The notes: a model not told the origin generated them from the letters alone. Shown: positions 18,100 to 29,055, counted from the stretch's first letter. The stretch is DNA of 42,500 nt from Prorocentrum cordatum (GCA_963575745.1 CAUYUJ010008113.1:667320-709819); one strand, 5' to 3'. Made by a program: numbers and translations.

Positions 18100-20620
18100 G
18101 CGCGGGCGCGCGCGGCGACGCCGGCGGGTCGGAACCGCTTAACGAGCACGCGCGCTGCGACCCAAATCCGCGCGATAATGCCCCAGAGGGCGGGGCAGCC
18201 GGCGCCGCGGTCGCCCCCGCGCCGGCGGCGGGCAGCCGGGCCCTCTTCGATGCATCTGAGTTGCCTGGAGAGCACGTCCAAATCATTCGCCGCTCGGTCA
18301 GTGACCCCGTGCCCTGGGCTAACCAGCAGCGCCGCGTAGCCGTCGCGAAAAATGAGAAATGCGCTGTGCCGGGCGTCTGGCTCGCTTGCTCACGCTAGGG
18401 GGCCCGCAAAAGACGTGCGCGTCCAGCTATGCACATGAACGCGGCCCCTTGACCCGCGAGACCGGCCGCGTGATATGAATATTCGCGCAATGCAAAAGCT
18501 CGAAAACAGGGTGGATTCATGTACGTGCACGTCCTGCTTTCGCCCCTGACACGCGGCGCTGGCGCGGAGTTCACTGCGGTGCTGGCGTGCAGCTTGGCCA
18601 GCGAGACCAAAGAACACGTCGACGTCGTCGGCGGCGTCGGCCGCGGTGGACTTGCTCGACGCAGCGACCGAGGGCGCGTTGATCATCGCTGTCCATGGCT
18701 GGATAGACGACGGGCTAGCCGCCCATAATCTTCTCGCAGGTTGTCTGGCGACGCCCAGGTTGAGAAAGACCCGTGGACAATGGTGCTGTCTGGTCGGGCA
18801 ATCGCGGAGCAGGACAAGGTTGGCGACCTGCTGTCAGCATGCGGCGTTGGTCGTCGGCGCAGGACTTCTCGCGCGGGCGCCCAGCGGCGATGTTCGACCG
18901 CCCGGGTTGCAGATCTGGGCAAGAAAAGACAATGTGCGATGTCGCGTTGAGAGCCCATGCAAACGACAGGCGGCGCATCCCCTGTCCAGTCGGCGGCCCC
19001 CCGGGCCCGGCGGGCGAGCGCGGCGACGTCCGCCCGCAGTTTGGGCGTGGACCAGCGCCCGGAATGTCCTTCTTGCATGGCCATGGGATCCGCGCGCGCC
19101 GCGCCCCTCTCACGACGCCCTGCGGCGCCTGGAGACGGCGCGGGGCGGCGGGCCCCAGCCCGTCGCGCCGTCGCGAGGAGGCCGAATCCGCAGGGTCGTC
19201 TCTGCTGGCGTCGACAAGAACGCCGCGCGCAGCAGAGCGCGCGCGCCCGCGCGTAGCCGCTGCGGATCGGACCCCGGGCCCGCCCCCCCACCCCCGCGGC
19301 CTCTGCGTTGGGCGCCGCCCACCTCGAGTCTGGTCGCTCGGTGATTCCGCAAAGACGGGCTTGGCCAGAATTTGCCCCGTGGGCGTTCAGACTAGACCGC
19401 CCGCGCCCTCGGGGCCCCGAAAACTGCGCCTCGAAAGGGGGGGGGGGGCGGGGAATGGGGGGCTCCCCGCGCAAGAGACACTAGACCCATTAACGGCGGC
19501 GGCTAGAGGGGCGAGGAGGCGGGCGACGCAACGACAACGGTAGCGCGCGCGACGGCGGCGGCAGCTGTCGACGCGACGGGGGGAGATGCGCCGCAACCGC
19601 CATCGCCGCCTGGCACAGGGCCGCCGCCCCTGCAGCCACGCGCGGGCGCGGTTGTCTCGGCAGGTCACTCGCTGGCCTCGCTGTCCATCTTGTCCTGCTG
19701 GGCCCGACTCTCCATGGCGCTCGCGCGCTCGCCCCCGTGCGAACAGGCCGCGCTGTCAACATGAGGGTCGGAACATGACATCCTGGGGCTGGAGGCGCGA
19801 GTCGGCCGCGGCCACTTCGGAGTCAGACGTTCCCAGGTTGACCTGTGCTGGGCTGGCCCTTCGCGCCCGCGGCCCTGATGGGCCCGGGGTTTGCAGGGGG
19901 CGCGTCACTCGGCAACCTGAAGTCTCAGTGGGCCGTCGGGCTGACGGATAGCACCTGGCGCGTCCCGGTCAGTCGCGACAGCCCCCTCGCCCACTGGCAC
20001 ATTCGGTGGGGCGTCTGCGACCGCGCTGAAAATGCTGGCGCGGCTGGGACCAGCGGGCTCGCTGGTGAGCTTGGCGCGCTCGCCCCAGAAATGAGCCCTC
20101 GCGGCGGCGACAGAGCCATCGACGCAAGGAAGCACGCAATCATAAGGCGGGGCGCCACGTTCCCGCGCATCTCAAAATCTTGCTGCGGCCTTTGTTTGGT
20201 ATATCGAGCTGCGTTTTTTCTCCACTGTCATTTCCGCTCTGCCCCGTCGTGGCACTCAACTATATTGCACATGTGTTCGGTCTCCCCATGCCCGATCGCG
20301 CAGACACCCGCCGGCTCCTGATGTTGGGGTTGGCTAGGGGTCTCGTTGCGCTCGCGCGGGAGCGCGCTTCTCTTCTCCCGGTCGTTCAGCTGTCGGGTAT
20401 CTGCAAAGAGCACGCGCAGATGTCCCGGACATCAGCGCCCTGCTCTACAATCAGTTGCTGTCGAGTCCGTCCACAGGACTGGGGAAGTCTCTTTCTGCTG
20501 GACGTCAAACCTCATGCTTGCGATAACCGGGCCCGTGAGATCAGAAGGTTCGGGCTCACGGGGGATGCTCCATGATTTTCCTGGCAAGTCCCATGTATGG
20601 GGCAGCCTGGAGCTCTGACG
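18100..20620. other. very GC-rich block, no gene recognised
   Basis: Both strands have long open frames because stops are rare in GCG/CGC-rich DNA. None shows a recognisable motif. The minus strand 18,715-19,474 and the plus strand 20,180-20,575 (ends FGLTGDAP) are the least repetitive. There are no tandem repeats, so this block, with the RNase H remnant, looks like one inserted or unusual compositional unit. Confidence 0.4.
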
Positions 20621-20639
20621 GGGCCTCGGGCGGTACCTT

Positions 20640-21130
20640 CTTGGCGCTCTGGCGAGGCCTTTTCAGGAGGTGAGGGAGGGGAACGGAACCTCAAAACATG
20701 TATAGTATAGCCACACCCCGTTCGCTCGGGCGGGTCCGCGCTGCAAAGGTGGGAGGAGCACGAATCGCGTGCAATAGTATGGTGTAGGGATGCCCTGCCC
20801 TTTCTGGCGGGGGGGGTCCTGGCACTCTGGCGGCGCTTGCCCAAAAAGGGAGGGAGGAACACGTAACATGAGGAAAATTATGGTATAGCCACACCCCGTG
20901 CGCTCTGATGGGGCTACCTAGGGTGCGGTGGGAGGAGCAAGACAAAACAAGGACTGTATATGGTATAGCAACACCCCTCTCGCTCTGCTAAGGCCGCCCT
21001 TGAGGGGTGGGAGGGGCAAAGCAATGTGCGAAATGAAAGGTTATAGCGATGCCCCGCTCGCTCTAGCGGGGCCTGTCTGGTGCTCTGGCGGGGCCGCACC
21101 AGGAGAGGAGGGAGGAGCACGAAAGCTGAA
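20640..21130 (+). repeat. about 75-100-bp tandem repeat with TATAG motif
   Basis: Units contain GGTATAGCCACACCCCG or variants (near 20,702, 20,785, 20,884, 20,960 and 21,040), a CGCTCT-GGCGGGGC phrase and GGGAGGAGCA. A related phrase with TATAGTATA or TATACTATA occurs in the opposite sense at about 21,640-21,765. Confidence 0.7.
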
Positions 21131-21199
21131 GGGTGCGGGGAGGAAGAGGAGAGAGGAGGGAATGGAAGCAAGGGTAAGGGGCGGGAGGGAAGGAGGGAC

Positions 21200-22640
21200 G
21201 GAGGGGGGAGGCCCGGGCCATCTGCGCCGTCTTGGAGCGCAAGGGCCCTGGGGCCTCCCGCTCCCGCTCTTGGCCCAGCTTGGGCCTGTCCTGGAGCTCT
21301 CTTGGGCCGTCTGGGGTTCCTCCTGGGCAATTTTCGGTCTCTCGGGGGCCGTCTTGGCGCTCTTCAGGGGACCTCTTCAGCGGTTTTGGGGCGGTTTGGG
21401 GGGCGCGACCGTTTTCGAGCATTGGAAGCTCGAGAACGCGAGAAAGCGAAAAACATACAATAAACCAATGTGCCTCTTTGGGCTCTCTCGGGACGTCTCT
21501 CGGAGCTCTCTTGGGCCCTCTTGGAGGCCTCTTGGGCTGTGTGCTTGCCGTCTTGACTTCCTCTGGTGGGACGCACAGAGACATACTAATGTTAAATGTC
21601 CTCCTCGGAGGCGCGCGTCCGACCAGAACATGTAGTATACCCATCTTGTAGTATATCGTTTCCCGAGCGGTGTGGCCAGAAAGCGCCCGCCACGACGCAT
21701 ATACTATAAGATCTCTCGGTGCGCGCGGCGCCCTTGGGGGGGGCGACGCACATATAGTATAAGTATGTTGGGTTGACGCCGAACTGGGGCCACGTTGGAA
21801 TCATCTGGGCCGTCCTGGAGCGCCTTGGGGCCTCCCGCTCCCGCTCTGGGGCCCATCTTGTGCCTCTCATGGGATTCTCTTGGGCCGTCTTGGGCTGCTC
21901 TTGGGCAGTCTTCAGGCTCACCAGGGCCATCTTGTTTTTTGTTTTGAGACCTCTTCGGCGGTCTTGGGGAGTCTCCGGCCGTCTTAGAGCGTTGGAAACT
22001 TGAGAACGCGAGGAAACGAAAAACATTAAGACAAACAACCAGAAATCAAGGATGTGGGCCCCTTCGGGCTCTCTCGGGACGCCTCTCGGAGCACTCTTGG
22101 GATCTTTTGGAGGCCTCTTGGGTTGTGTGGGGCCACGTTGGGGCCAGCTGGGCCGTCTTGGACCGCCTTGGGGCCTCCCGCTCCCGCTCTGTGGCCCAGC
22201 TTGGGCCTGTCCTGGGGTTCTCTTGGGCCGTCTGAAGCTCCTCCTAGGCAGTTTTCTGGCTCCCAGGGGCCGTTTTGGGGCTCTGTTGGGGGCCTCTTCG
22301 GCGGTCTTGGGGTGGTCTTGCGGGCGTCGTTGGCCGTCTTGGAGCGTCGGAAGGTCGAAAACGCGAGAAACAGAAACACATAGAGAAAAAACCATGCAAA
22401 TCAAGGATTTGGGCCTCTTCGGGCTCTCTTGGGACGCCTCTCGGAGCTCTCTTGAGGCCTCTTGAAGGCCTCTCGGCCGTGCATTTGCGGTTTGGAGCCC
22501 TTCTTGGGCCACGTTGGGGTTATCAGGGCTGCCTTGGAGAGGCCTGTCGAAGACCCCCGGGGCTTCTGGGAGCGTCTCGGAGCTCTCTGGGGCAGTCTGG
22601 GGGCTCCACGGCCCCTCCAGGGTGCTCTTGGAGCGGTCTC
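21200..22640 (-). repeat. three tandem copies of a 340-560-bp CCAAGA-type element with core
   Basis: The reverse complement of the CCAAGAYGGCC family (TTGGGCCGTCTTGG on +). Each copy begins near GCCTTGGGGCCTCCCGCTCC (21,260, 21,820 and 22,165), has an arm, then a core with GAGAACGCGAGAAAGCGAAA (21,430, 21,993 and 22,350), then GGGCTCTCTCGGGACGCCTC. The core is the complement of the one at 14.76 and 31.95 kb. A partial fourth copy starts near 22,500. Confidence 0.75.
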
Positions 22641-22704
22641 GGAGGCCCTGGTCCCCCCATGCGCGCTCGGGGCCCGGGCCCCGGGCGCCCGGGCCTCGTG
22701 CGCG

Positions 22705-22706
<2 letters not shown>

Positions 22707-22745
<39 letters not shown>

Positions 22746-22825
22746 ACATATATATGTATGTATACATACATACACATACATCTACATATTTATATGCACC
22801 TATACATACATATATATATATAGCA
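22707..22825. repeat. TA dinucleotide tract with CATA extension
   Basis: About 32 bp of pure TA, then a degenerate ATGTATACATACA stretch ending in a second short TA run. Self-complementary throughout. It marks the boundary between the GC-rich repeat block and an AT-richer segment. Confidence 0.95.
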
Positions 22826-22829
22826 ACTA

Positions 22830-23455
22830 AGAACAGACGAAATAACCGTCATGGAACGCAATACAACGAAATTGGAAAATCGCATTGAAAGCGAGCTCCC
22901 AGCACTAGCTGGCTGTCGTTGCCGTGGCGGAAGCTGCCGTCTGAACTGGGTGGCGCAGCCGGTCAAGCTGGTGATTGTTAGCCGTCTTTTCTGGGGAACC
23001 GAATAATATGTTGGCCAGGCTTGTCTGCCAGTGCTCTCGTTGGCGGAGCTGGCCACCCCTGGCCGGTGGTCCGCGTGCCGCGGGGTGGGCTGATTCTGCG
23101 CCGCGGCCGCGGCCGTGCCTTGCGTCGCCGGCGGGAACGGCCTCAACAGCCGACGCTCCGCTGAGCCGCGCTGCGGCGTTTAGTCCCGTCGCTTCACTGG
23201 CGCGGGGGGTCGGCTCCTGGACTTCGACTTGGCGCTCTACCTGTCCCTGCTCGCGCTCCAAAGACCGGTGCCGCCATTTGTCGCCACCTTGGTCTGCCTT
23301 GGCGTTGGTAGCCCTGTTGCCCCCTCTCGCTTACTATATGTTTTTCCAACATTGATAATTCGCTAAGCAATTAACGCTGTAGCTGTACTGTAGGGTGCTA
23401 CAGTAAATACATACAATCAGAGGGAATGCTGTAGCTGCGACAAAACTGGCGCGCA
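22830..23455. other. no gene recognised
   Basis: Ordinary sequence. A + frame starting at the ATG at 22,851 (MERNTTKLENRIESELPAL) stops within 50 codons. Minus-strand frames are Ala/Gln/Arg-rich. The support is too weak to call. Confidence 0.35.
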
Positions 23456-24600
23456 CGACGCCAGGGGCACGAGGTCTGGGTCAGGAAGGAAACATGGAGT
23501 TAGAAAGGAATTTGAAATTTCCAGAGTTAGAAAGGAATTTCGTTTTCTTGTTTACGACGCCAGGAGGCCTGGGCCAGGAATGAAAAAGGAGTTATAAAGG
23601 AACGTGATACGGAATTCCCAAAGTTAGAAAGGAATGTCGTTGTTTGTTGATTTTATTTCGATGATTTTTTTTGCGACGCCAATAGGTCTGGGCCAGGAAG
23701 GAAAAAAGGAGTTAGAAAGGAATGTGATAAGGAAATTCCAGTGTTGAAGGGAATTTTGTATTTTTTACGACGCCTGGAGGTCTGGGCCAGAAAAGGAAAA
23801 AAAGAGTTAGAGAGGAATGTGACAAGGAATTTCCGAAGTTAGAAAGGAATTTGGTGTTCTTTACAGCGCCAGGAGGTCTGGACCTGGAGGGGAACACGGA
23901 GTTAGAAATGATTTTGATATGAAAGTTACAGAAGGTTGCGGAAGGAATTTCGTTTTTTGTTGACGACGCCTGGAGGTCTGGGAGCGATAAAGGAATGTGA
24001 TACGGAACTTCCAGAATTAGAAAGGAATTTCGTGTTTTTTTCTGTTTGACGACGCCGGGATATCTGTGCCACGAAGGAAAAAACAGGAGTCATTAAAAGA
24101 ATATGATAAGGAATTCACGTAGCTAGAAAAGAATGTCGTTCCTGCTTGTTTTGTTTACGACGCTGGGAGGTCAGGGCCAGGAAGGAAACAAAGATGTAGA
24201 GGAAGGTGATACAACATTTCCAGAGTGAGGAACCACTATATGTTTGTTGCGACGCCAGGAGGTCTGAGCCAGGAAAGAACAATGAGTTAGGCAGGAATGT
24301 GATACTGATAGGGAACTTCCAGAGTTAGAAAGAAATGTATGTGTTGTGGTGAAAAGCATTTTTTCAACGACGCCAGGAGGTCTTGGCCAGGAAGGAAAAA
24401 AGAGTGAATTTGCTAAGGCATTTCCAGAGTTAGAAATACATGTTTGTGTGTGTGTGTGTGTTTGTACGACGCCTGAAGGTCTGGGCCAGGAAGGAGAAAA
24501 AAGGAGTCCGAAAAGGAATATGATAAGGCATTTCCAGTGTCAGAAAGTTTTCGTTTTTAACGACGCCAGGAGGTCTGGGCCAGGAAGGAATTACCCTGGT
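23456..24600 (+). repeat. AT-richer minisatellite, 12 units of about 86-118 bp
   Basis: The anchor ACGACGCCAGGAGGTCTGGG recurs near 23,456, 23,553, 23,671, 23,767, 23,862, 23,963, 24,049, 24,157, 24,249, 24,367, 24,465 and 24,559. Each unit continues CCAGGAAGGAAAAAA, GGAGTTAGAAAGGAATGTGA, TAAGGAATTTCCAGAG and TTAGAAAGGAATTTCG, then a T-rich stretch of variable length. GAGTTAGAAAGGAAT therefore occurs about twice per unit, hinting at an ancestral half-unit. One unit has a TG-dinucleotide expansion (24,437-24,453). No conserved frame. Confidence 0.95.
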
Positions 24601-24750
24601 GACGTACCCAACCCTTGCGCAATGCGGGGCATAAGCACATCAGGATTGCTACAACGGGGACGATGACGTAACATGGACGCATGTGGTTTTGCGAACAGTA
24701 CATCGGAAGGCTAGCAGGCCCCCGATCAAGATATAAAGGCTATGTAATAA

Positions 24751-25155
24751 CAAATCACCCCCGTTGGCTGTGCCATGCGCCCGTTGCACCCAACGTATCC
24801 CGCAGCAGCTTTTGAGAGCCCCCGCGGGATACGTGGAGGCGCAACGTTATGGCCATCGCCCGGCAGATGGCCTGTTTCACAAATCACCCCTGTTGGCTGT
24901 GCCATGCGCCCGTTGCGCCTAACGTATACCACAGCAGCTCTCCAGAGCCCCCCAGGGACGGCGAGGTCTCGCTCAGGTCCCCGCGGTGCCTCGCTCCGCT
25001 GGACCCACCAGCAGCCCTCGAAAGTGGCGACAGTGTCGCAGATCGCAGCCCCCCCAGGGACGGCGAGGTCTCGCTCAGGTCCCCGCGGTGCCTCACTCCG
25101 CAGGACCCACCAGCAGCTCTCGAAAGTGGCGACAGTGTCGCAGATCGCAGCCCCT
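24751..25155. repeat. two nested duplications, 129 bp and 102 bp
   Basis: CAAATCACCCC plus GTTGGCTGTGCCATGCGCCC occurs at 24,751 and 24,880 (step 129). A 102-bp unit at 24,951 and 25,053 differs at three bases. Both steps are multiples of three, so a minus-strand frame of 165 codons (24,726-25,220) and a + frame stay open across them. The minus frame has a 34-residue repeat with ICDTVATFE and CWWV; the + frame has PRDGEVSLRSPRCL. The three differences do not distinguish the frames. Confidence 0.85.
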
Positions 25156-25400
25156 TGGCAAGATGCACACACAAGAGGTACCGCAGCCACACACAAACAC
25201 ACGAGGTACGCACAATACAAGAGGAGACAAGAGGAAAGCGAGAGGCGAGAGGCGGGAGGACTGGAGACCGCAGTGCTTTATTCAAAACGAATACCCAACC
25301 ACGAAGGGTTGGGAAACAAAGCTGCACAAAAGGAATTGGATAGTGGTGGCCTGCCTACGCCACGGGGCGTCGGGCCCCCAGCTTTCGCTGGTGGCCTAGA

Positions 25401-25808
25401 CTACCAAGAAGGGCTGATGGCCTGCTGCTTTACGTTTCGTGACCAAACGAGAGTGTCGGCGTTGCCGATGCCGGCGAGCTCAAGTTTGTCGGTCGTTGGG
25501 CGCGTGTCTTTCGCCCATAAGGGCTTGTCGCTGACAGCCACGAGAGCCCATCTATGAAACCTCGAGTTGGTCTTAGCACGATACCCGTAGACGGTGACAA
25601 AGAAGAGAGGGAAGTAGAGGTGAAGGAGGCGGAAGAGGCGGAGATCGGGAGGCGGACGAGGGGAACGAGCGGGAAGAGGGTGAACTGAGGAGGAGGAGGA
25701 GGAGGAGGAGGAGGAGGAGGAGGGGTCCACGCTGCTCGTCTGCAGGACGGGCTCGCCATCTCCGCAGTCGGTCACCAGGCCTGCGTGCACCACGAGGGCC
25801 TCAGGACA
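25401..25808 (-). CDS. candidate two-exon gene end, unknown function
   Basis: Exon A (25,808-25,731) reads CPEALVVHAGLVTDCGDGEP then VLQTSS; its own start lies upstream and is not defined. A phase-0 intron 25,730-25,572 follows. Exon B (25,571-25,401) reads TNSRFHRWALVAVSDKPLW, AKDTRPTTDKLELAGIG and NADTLVWSRNVKQQAISPSW, ending at TAG. Both exons have ordinary amino-acid composition, while the intron is almost all CT. Unspliced, the same frame stays open with a Ser run, so splicing rests on the GT/AG sites and composition. No domain is recognised. It faces the + strand gene at 26.4 kb across a CT-rich segment. Confidence 0.4.
   Translation of the reverse strand, partial: CPEALVVHAGLVTDCGDGEPVLQTSSVDPSSSSSSSSSSSSVHPLPARSPRPPPDLRLFRLLHLYFPLFFVTVYGYRAKTNSRFHRWALVAVSDKPLWAKDTRPTTDKLELAGIGNADTLVWSRNVKQQAISPSW
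25572..25730 (-). other. candidate 159-nt TCC-rich intron
   Basis: On the minus strand it starts GTGGACCCCTCCTCC, runs through about eleven TCC units and further CT-rich sequence, and ends TCGTGCTAAG. It is phase 0 on both sides. Length and content are close to the 143- and 152-nt introns at 4.7 and 7.1 kb. Confidence 0.4.
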
Positions 25809-26398
25809 CCCCCGCCTCCCTCGTCGTAGTCGTGGTCGTGGTCGTGGTCCTCGTCGTGGTCGTGGTCATCGTCGTTGTCGTCGTCGTCGTCACCACATGT
25901 CTTCCTTGTCCTTTCCCTCTCCCTCTCCGCTCTGTTCATGTCCTCTCTGATCTGTCATAATTCCTCACCTCTCCCTTCTATGTCCTTCCTCTTCCACCAT
26001 CCTTCAACCCTGCTGCCCTCCTCCCGCCTCCCGCTTCCCGCCTCCCCTTCGTCCCGTTCCCACTCCTCCCCCTCCTCCTCCTCCTCCTCGTCCCTCCTCT
26101 TTCTCCGCCTCCTCCTCCTCCTCCTCCTCCTCTTTCTTCTCCTCCTTCTCCTGCTCCCCATCTCCCAACCTCCTCCCTCGTCGCTTCTCTCTCCGTCTCT
26201 CTCCCTCCTCTCCCTTCCTGCCTCTCGAATATCAGCCCCGCCTCCCTCGTACGCTCTCCCTCCTCAATCCTCCCCGTGCTCATCCCTGCTCCCTCCTTCC
26301 TCCTCGCTCCTCATTCCACCCCCTCCCTCCTTCCATCCTCCTTTCGCTTGACCATCCTTCCCATTCCCACCTCCTCCTCCTCCTCCTCCTCCTCCTCC
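25806..26398 (+). repeat. GTC/GTG trinucleotide tract then long CT-rich segment
   Basis: 25,826-25,890 is a GTC/GTG trinucleotide tract (Asp/His-coding on the minus strand). From about 25,900 to 26,398 the + strand is almost purely pyrimidine, with TCC runs at 26,066-26,150 and 26,371-26,397. It looks like intron sequence upstream of the next gene. Confidence 0.6.
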
Positions 26399-27040
26399 GC
26401 TGGTTGGGCTGGTCAGAGCGCAATGAAGCTCGAAGCGCGAGAGGAACATCCATCTTCAGGCCTCCCTCTTTCCTCGTCTCTCATACCCCTCTCCTCCTAT
26501 ACCTCCTCCACGGTCACTTTTTCCTCATCCCTGCTCACTCATGCATCCTCCCGCTTCCCTCCCCCGTTCTCCCTCCTCCATTCTGCATCTTTCATCCTCC
26601 ATCTTCCCGCCCACCTTCCTCCTTCCTCCTCCTCCTCCTTCCTCCTCCTTCCTCCCGCCTCCTTCCCCGGCCTTCCGCCTCCCTCGCTCGCCGTTCCTCT
26701 CCCTCGCCTCCACAATCATCCCTCCTCTCGCCTCCCTCCTCTTCTCCTCTCTTCACATCGTACCCCCCCATCCACAACTACAAGCTGCCGTCACGTAGAC
26801 CCGCAAGGTCGGGGCCGGGAGGGTGTTTTCTTCCCAACGGGCACGCCATGATCTGCAGGTCACCGGGCACGTGCAGCACTTGCCATGCGGAAGGCCCTGC
26901 TACGGCAGTGCTGGAAGAACTTCCAGCGGGTGCGCGTGCGAGCGCAATCGGAACTGGCTCGATCCCAAGTGTTGCGCAGGGGGGGGAGGGAGGAGGGAGA
27001 GGAGGGAGAAGGACGAGTGAGGAGAAGGAAAGGAGGATGA
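26399..27040 (+). CDS. candidate two-exon gene with AGWAG module
   Basis: Exon 1 (26,399-26,459) reads AGWAGQSAMKLEAREEHPSS directly after the TCC tract. Exon 2 (26,859-27,040) reads HRARAALAMRKALLRQCWKN, then FQRVRVRAQSELARSQVLRR and a Gly/Glu/Arg tail to TGA. Joining them across a GC-AG intron keeps the frame (split codon gives Gly). The first residues match the AGWAGG core of the exons at 15.3 and 39.1 kb, but the LAIV part is missing, cut off by the TCC tract. The basic helical second exon is protein-like. Function unknown. The upstream start is not seen. Confidence 0.4.
26460..26858 (+). other. candidate 399-nt CT-rich intron with GC donor
   Basis: Starts GCCTCCCTC after TCTTCAG and ends GATCTGCAG before GTCACC. 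About 300 nt are CT-rich. GC donors are known to be common in dinoflagellate introns. No GT donor nearby restores the frame equally well. Confidence 0.35.
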
Positions 27041-27403
27041 GAAGAAGGGGATGACGACGATAACGAGTGAGGAGGTGATGACGATGGGGAGCAGAACGGG
27101 GATGAGCAGGATGAGGCGCAGGGGGGGGAGGAGTAGGACGGGAGAGGAGGGAGGAAAACGGATGGAGGAGGATGTGGAGGAATAGGAGGGAGGGGATGAT
27201 ACGTTGGAAGAGCAGGGCGAGGAGGTGGAGGAAAGGAGCACAGGGAGAGATACCTTGTTTATCTGTGGTGCTTCAGCGTACAGGAGAGGGTACGATAAGA
27301 TGAGAGTAGGAGGACGGGAGGAAGGGCGGGGGGAAAGCACCGGGAGGTTGAGTGAAGCGGGGGAGGATCAGCACATGGAGGAAGAGCCCCCTACAGGGAT
27401 GGC

Positions 27404-27428
27404 AGCATGGTGATGCTGATGATGGTGC

Positions 27429-27464
<36 letters not shown>

Positions 27465-27614
27465 CCATGATGACCATGATGACCATGATGACCATGATGA
27501 CCATGATGACCATGATGACCATGATGATGACGATGATGCTGATGCTGCTGCTGATGGTGATGATGATTATGAATATGATTATGATTATGATGATGATGCT
27601 GATGATGCTGCTGC

Positions 27615-27645
<31 letters not shown>

Positions 27646-27668
27646 GTTGGTGGCGGTGATGGTGAGGG

Positions 27669-27712
<44 letters not shown>

Positions 27713-27715
27713 CGG
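27404..27715 (+). repeat. GAT-rich trinucleotide tract with GATGACCAT 9-mers
   Basis: ATGATGATG runs flank seven tandem GACCATGAT units (about 27,461-27,525). All six frames are open as poly-Asp, Met, His and similar, with no ordinary sequence attached, so this is not called as a gene. Confidence 0.95.
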
Positions 27716-29040
27716 AGGAGGATGAAAGCCCCCCGGCAGCAAGGTCGGGATCGGTGTATGGATGCGCATACTTCTCTTCGCCAGAATGAGGGTCAGTCAG
27801 ACGATACTGTTCCCTGGGGGCGAAATCCAGGGGGGACAGAGAGGTAACGATACCGCTAATTACTCCCTGGACCTCTCCTAGGGTGCGTTCAGACCAGAAA
27901 TTCGGGGAGAATCGCCATAGCGACAAGGGCTCTCCCGTTCGAGCAGCGGTTTGGGTATTTTTCCTCCCCTGAGATCCCGATCCGACTTTATCCAAATTCT
28001 CGGGTCACAAGCTCGGGTCTCCCGCGGCCGCTCGGGACGATCCAGGCACCCCCGGAACGCTCTTGGCGAGGGGCAGCCGCTGAAAGGCACTCTGAGGCTG
28101 AGAATCCGGCGAGGAACGACGAGAACGTCCACAAACCTCGAACCGCCGAACCTCACAGACAAGGCTGACATCGGCCGGCGAATGGCAGCCCCGCCGAGAT
28201 ACAACAGCGGCAACACCCGGTCGCAGTTGTCCAGCGGCCGCGGCGGCGCGTCGCTGGTCGCCGGGCGCCCACCCACCTCCGCGCGGGGAGCGAGGCTTGC
28301 CATCGCTCGGACGTCCATTCCCCGTGCATTTGTCGGTTTCGTGCGCGTACGTTCCGCAAGACGACCTCAAATGCTCTTCGATGGTCCTTACCGGAAAAAA
28401 TGCACACATCCGGGATGATGCCAAGGAGGGGGAGAAGCAGGACCTGCTGTGGAGGCAAGGCGGGGCAGAGGCGGCGGGGCATCGGAATTCGGCGGCGTCC
28501 AAGAGTGGGGCGTTCATGATTCATGACGCGAGGTGTCGGATCATGGCCCGAGGCATGTGCGCGGACGAGGAGGCGGGACGGCCGGGGCGGCGAGGTGGGA
28601 AAAGGACAGCAAAGAACGGGTGTTCGTTAACGGGGGGCAAGAATCGTAGGGTGAAGAAACGTGCGTCTTTCGTGCACCCTTTGGGCCCGCGGTGGCATTT
28701 CAGGAGCCGTTAAAGGTCCCTTTGGGGCCACTTTCCTGCAATCGATCCTTCCAAGCTGAGTGCCCCCCACCCGATTGCCGCCCGCCCGAGAGGAAGCGTA
28801 AGAGAAAGTCAAAACTGCGGGATGATCGGATATCTCTGAGACCCCGCGGTTCTGGAAAATATGCCAGGCAATCGAAGGCGCGCAGGAACGATCTGAGAGC
28901 GTCCCGGAGCGCCTCGGAACGATTTATCGGGGTCATAGCCCGCCAGACAGCGTTAGGAGGCAACTCCAGGGCAGTCTTCGCAAGAGCGACCGAGGGGTAT
29001 TTGAACCCGCTTCAGAGGCCACCGAGCCGGATAAGTCTGG
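27716..29040. other. ambiguous open frames, no gene called
   Basis: Both strands keep frames open. Candidates are + 28,380-28,620 (LTGKNAHIRDDAKEGEKQ, then FMIHDARCRIMARGMCADEE) and - 28,517-28,005 (TIEEHLRSSCGTYAHETDK). They overlap in opposite senses and I cannot choose. The segment 28,825-28,950 is a dispersed repeat matching 40,243-40,365. Confidence 0.3.
28825..28950 (+). repeat. dispersed repeat matching 40.2 kb
   Basis: Shares with 40,243-40,365, in order, ATCTCT-A/G-AGA, GCGG-TTCTGGA, CTGAGAGCGTCC, GGAACG, ATTTATC and TAGCCC. Same orientation, about 11.4 kb apart. Confidence 0.6.
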
Positions 29041-29055
29041 ACTGAGCCTGGGCCG

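Noticed and set aside
22851-22990. Short + frame beginning MERNTTKLENRIESELPAL
   Set aside because: Under 50 codons, no splice partner or homologue in the window.
25260-25290. AATAAA on the minus strand as a polyadenylation signal
   Set aside because: A single hexamer with no gene ending before it; canonical AATAAA is not expected in dinoflagellates.
27352-27847. Poly-Asp, poly-Met and poly-His frames
   Set aside because: Pure products of a GAT trinucleotide tract, open in all frames.
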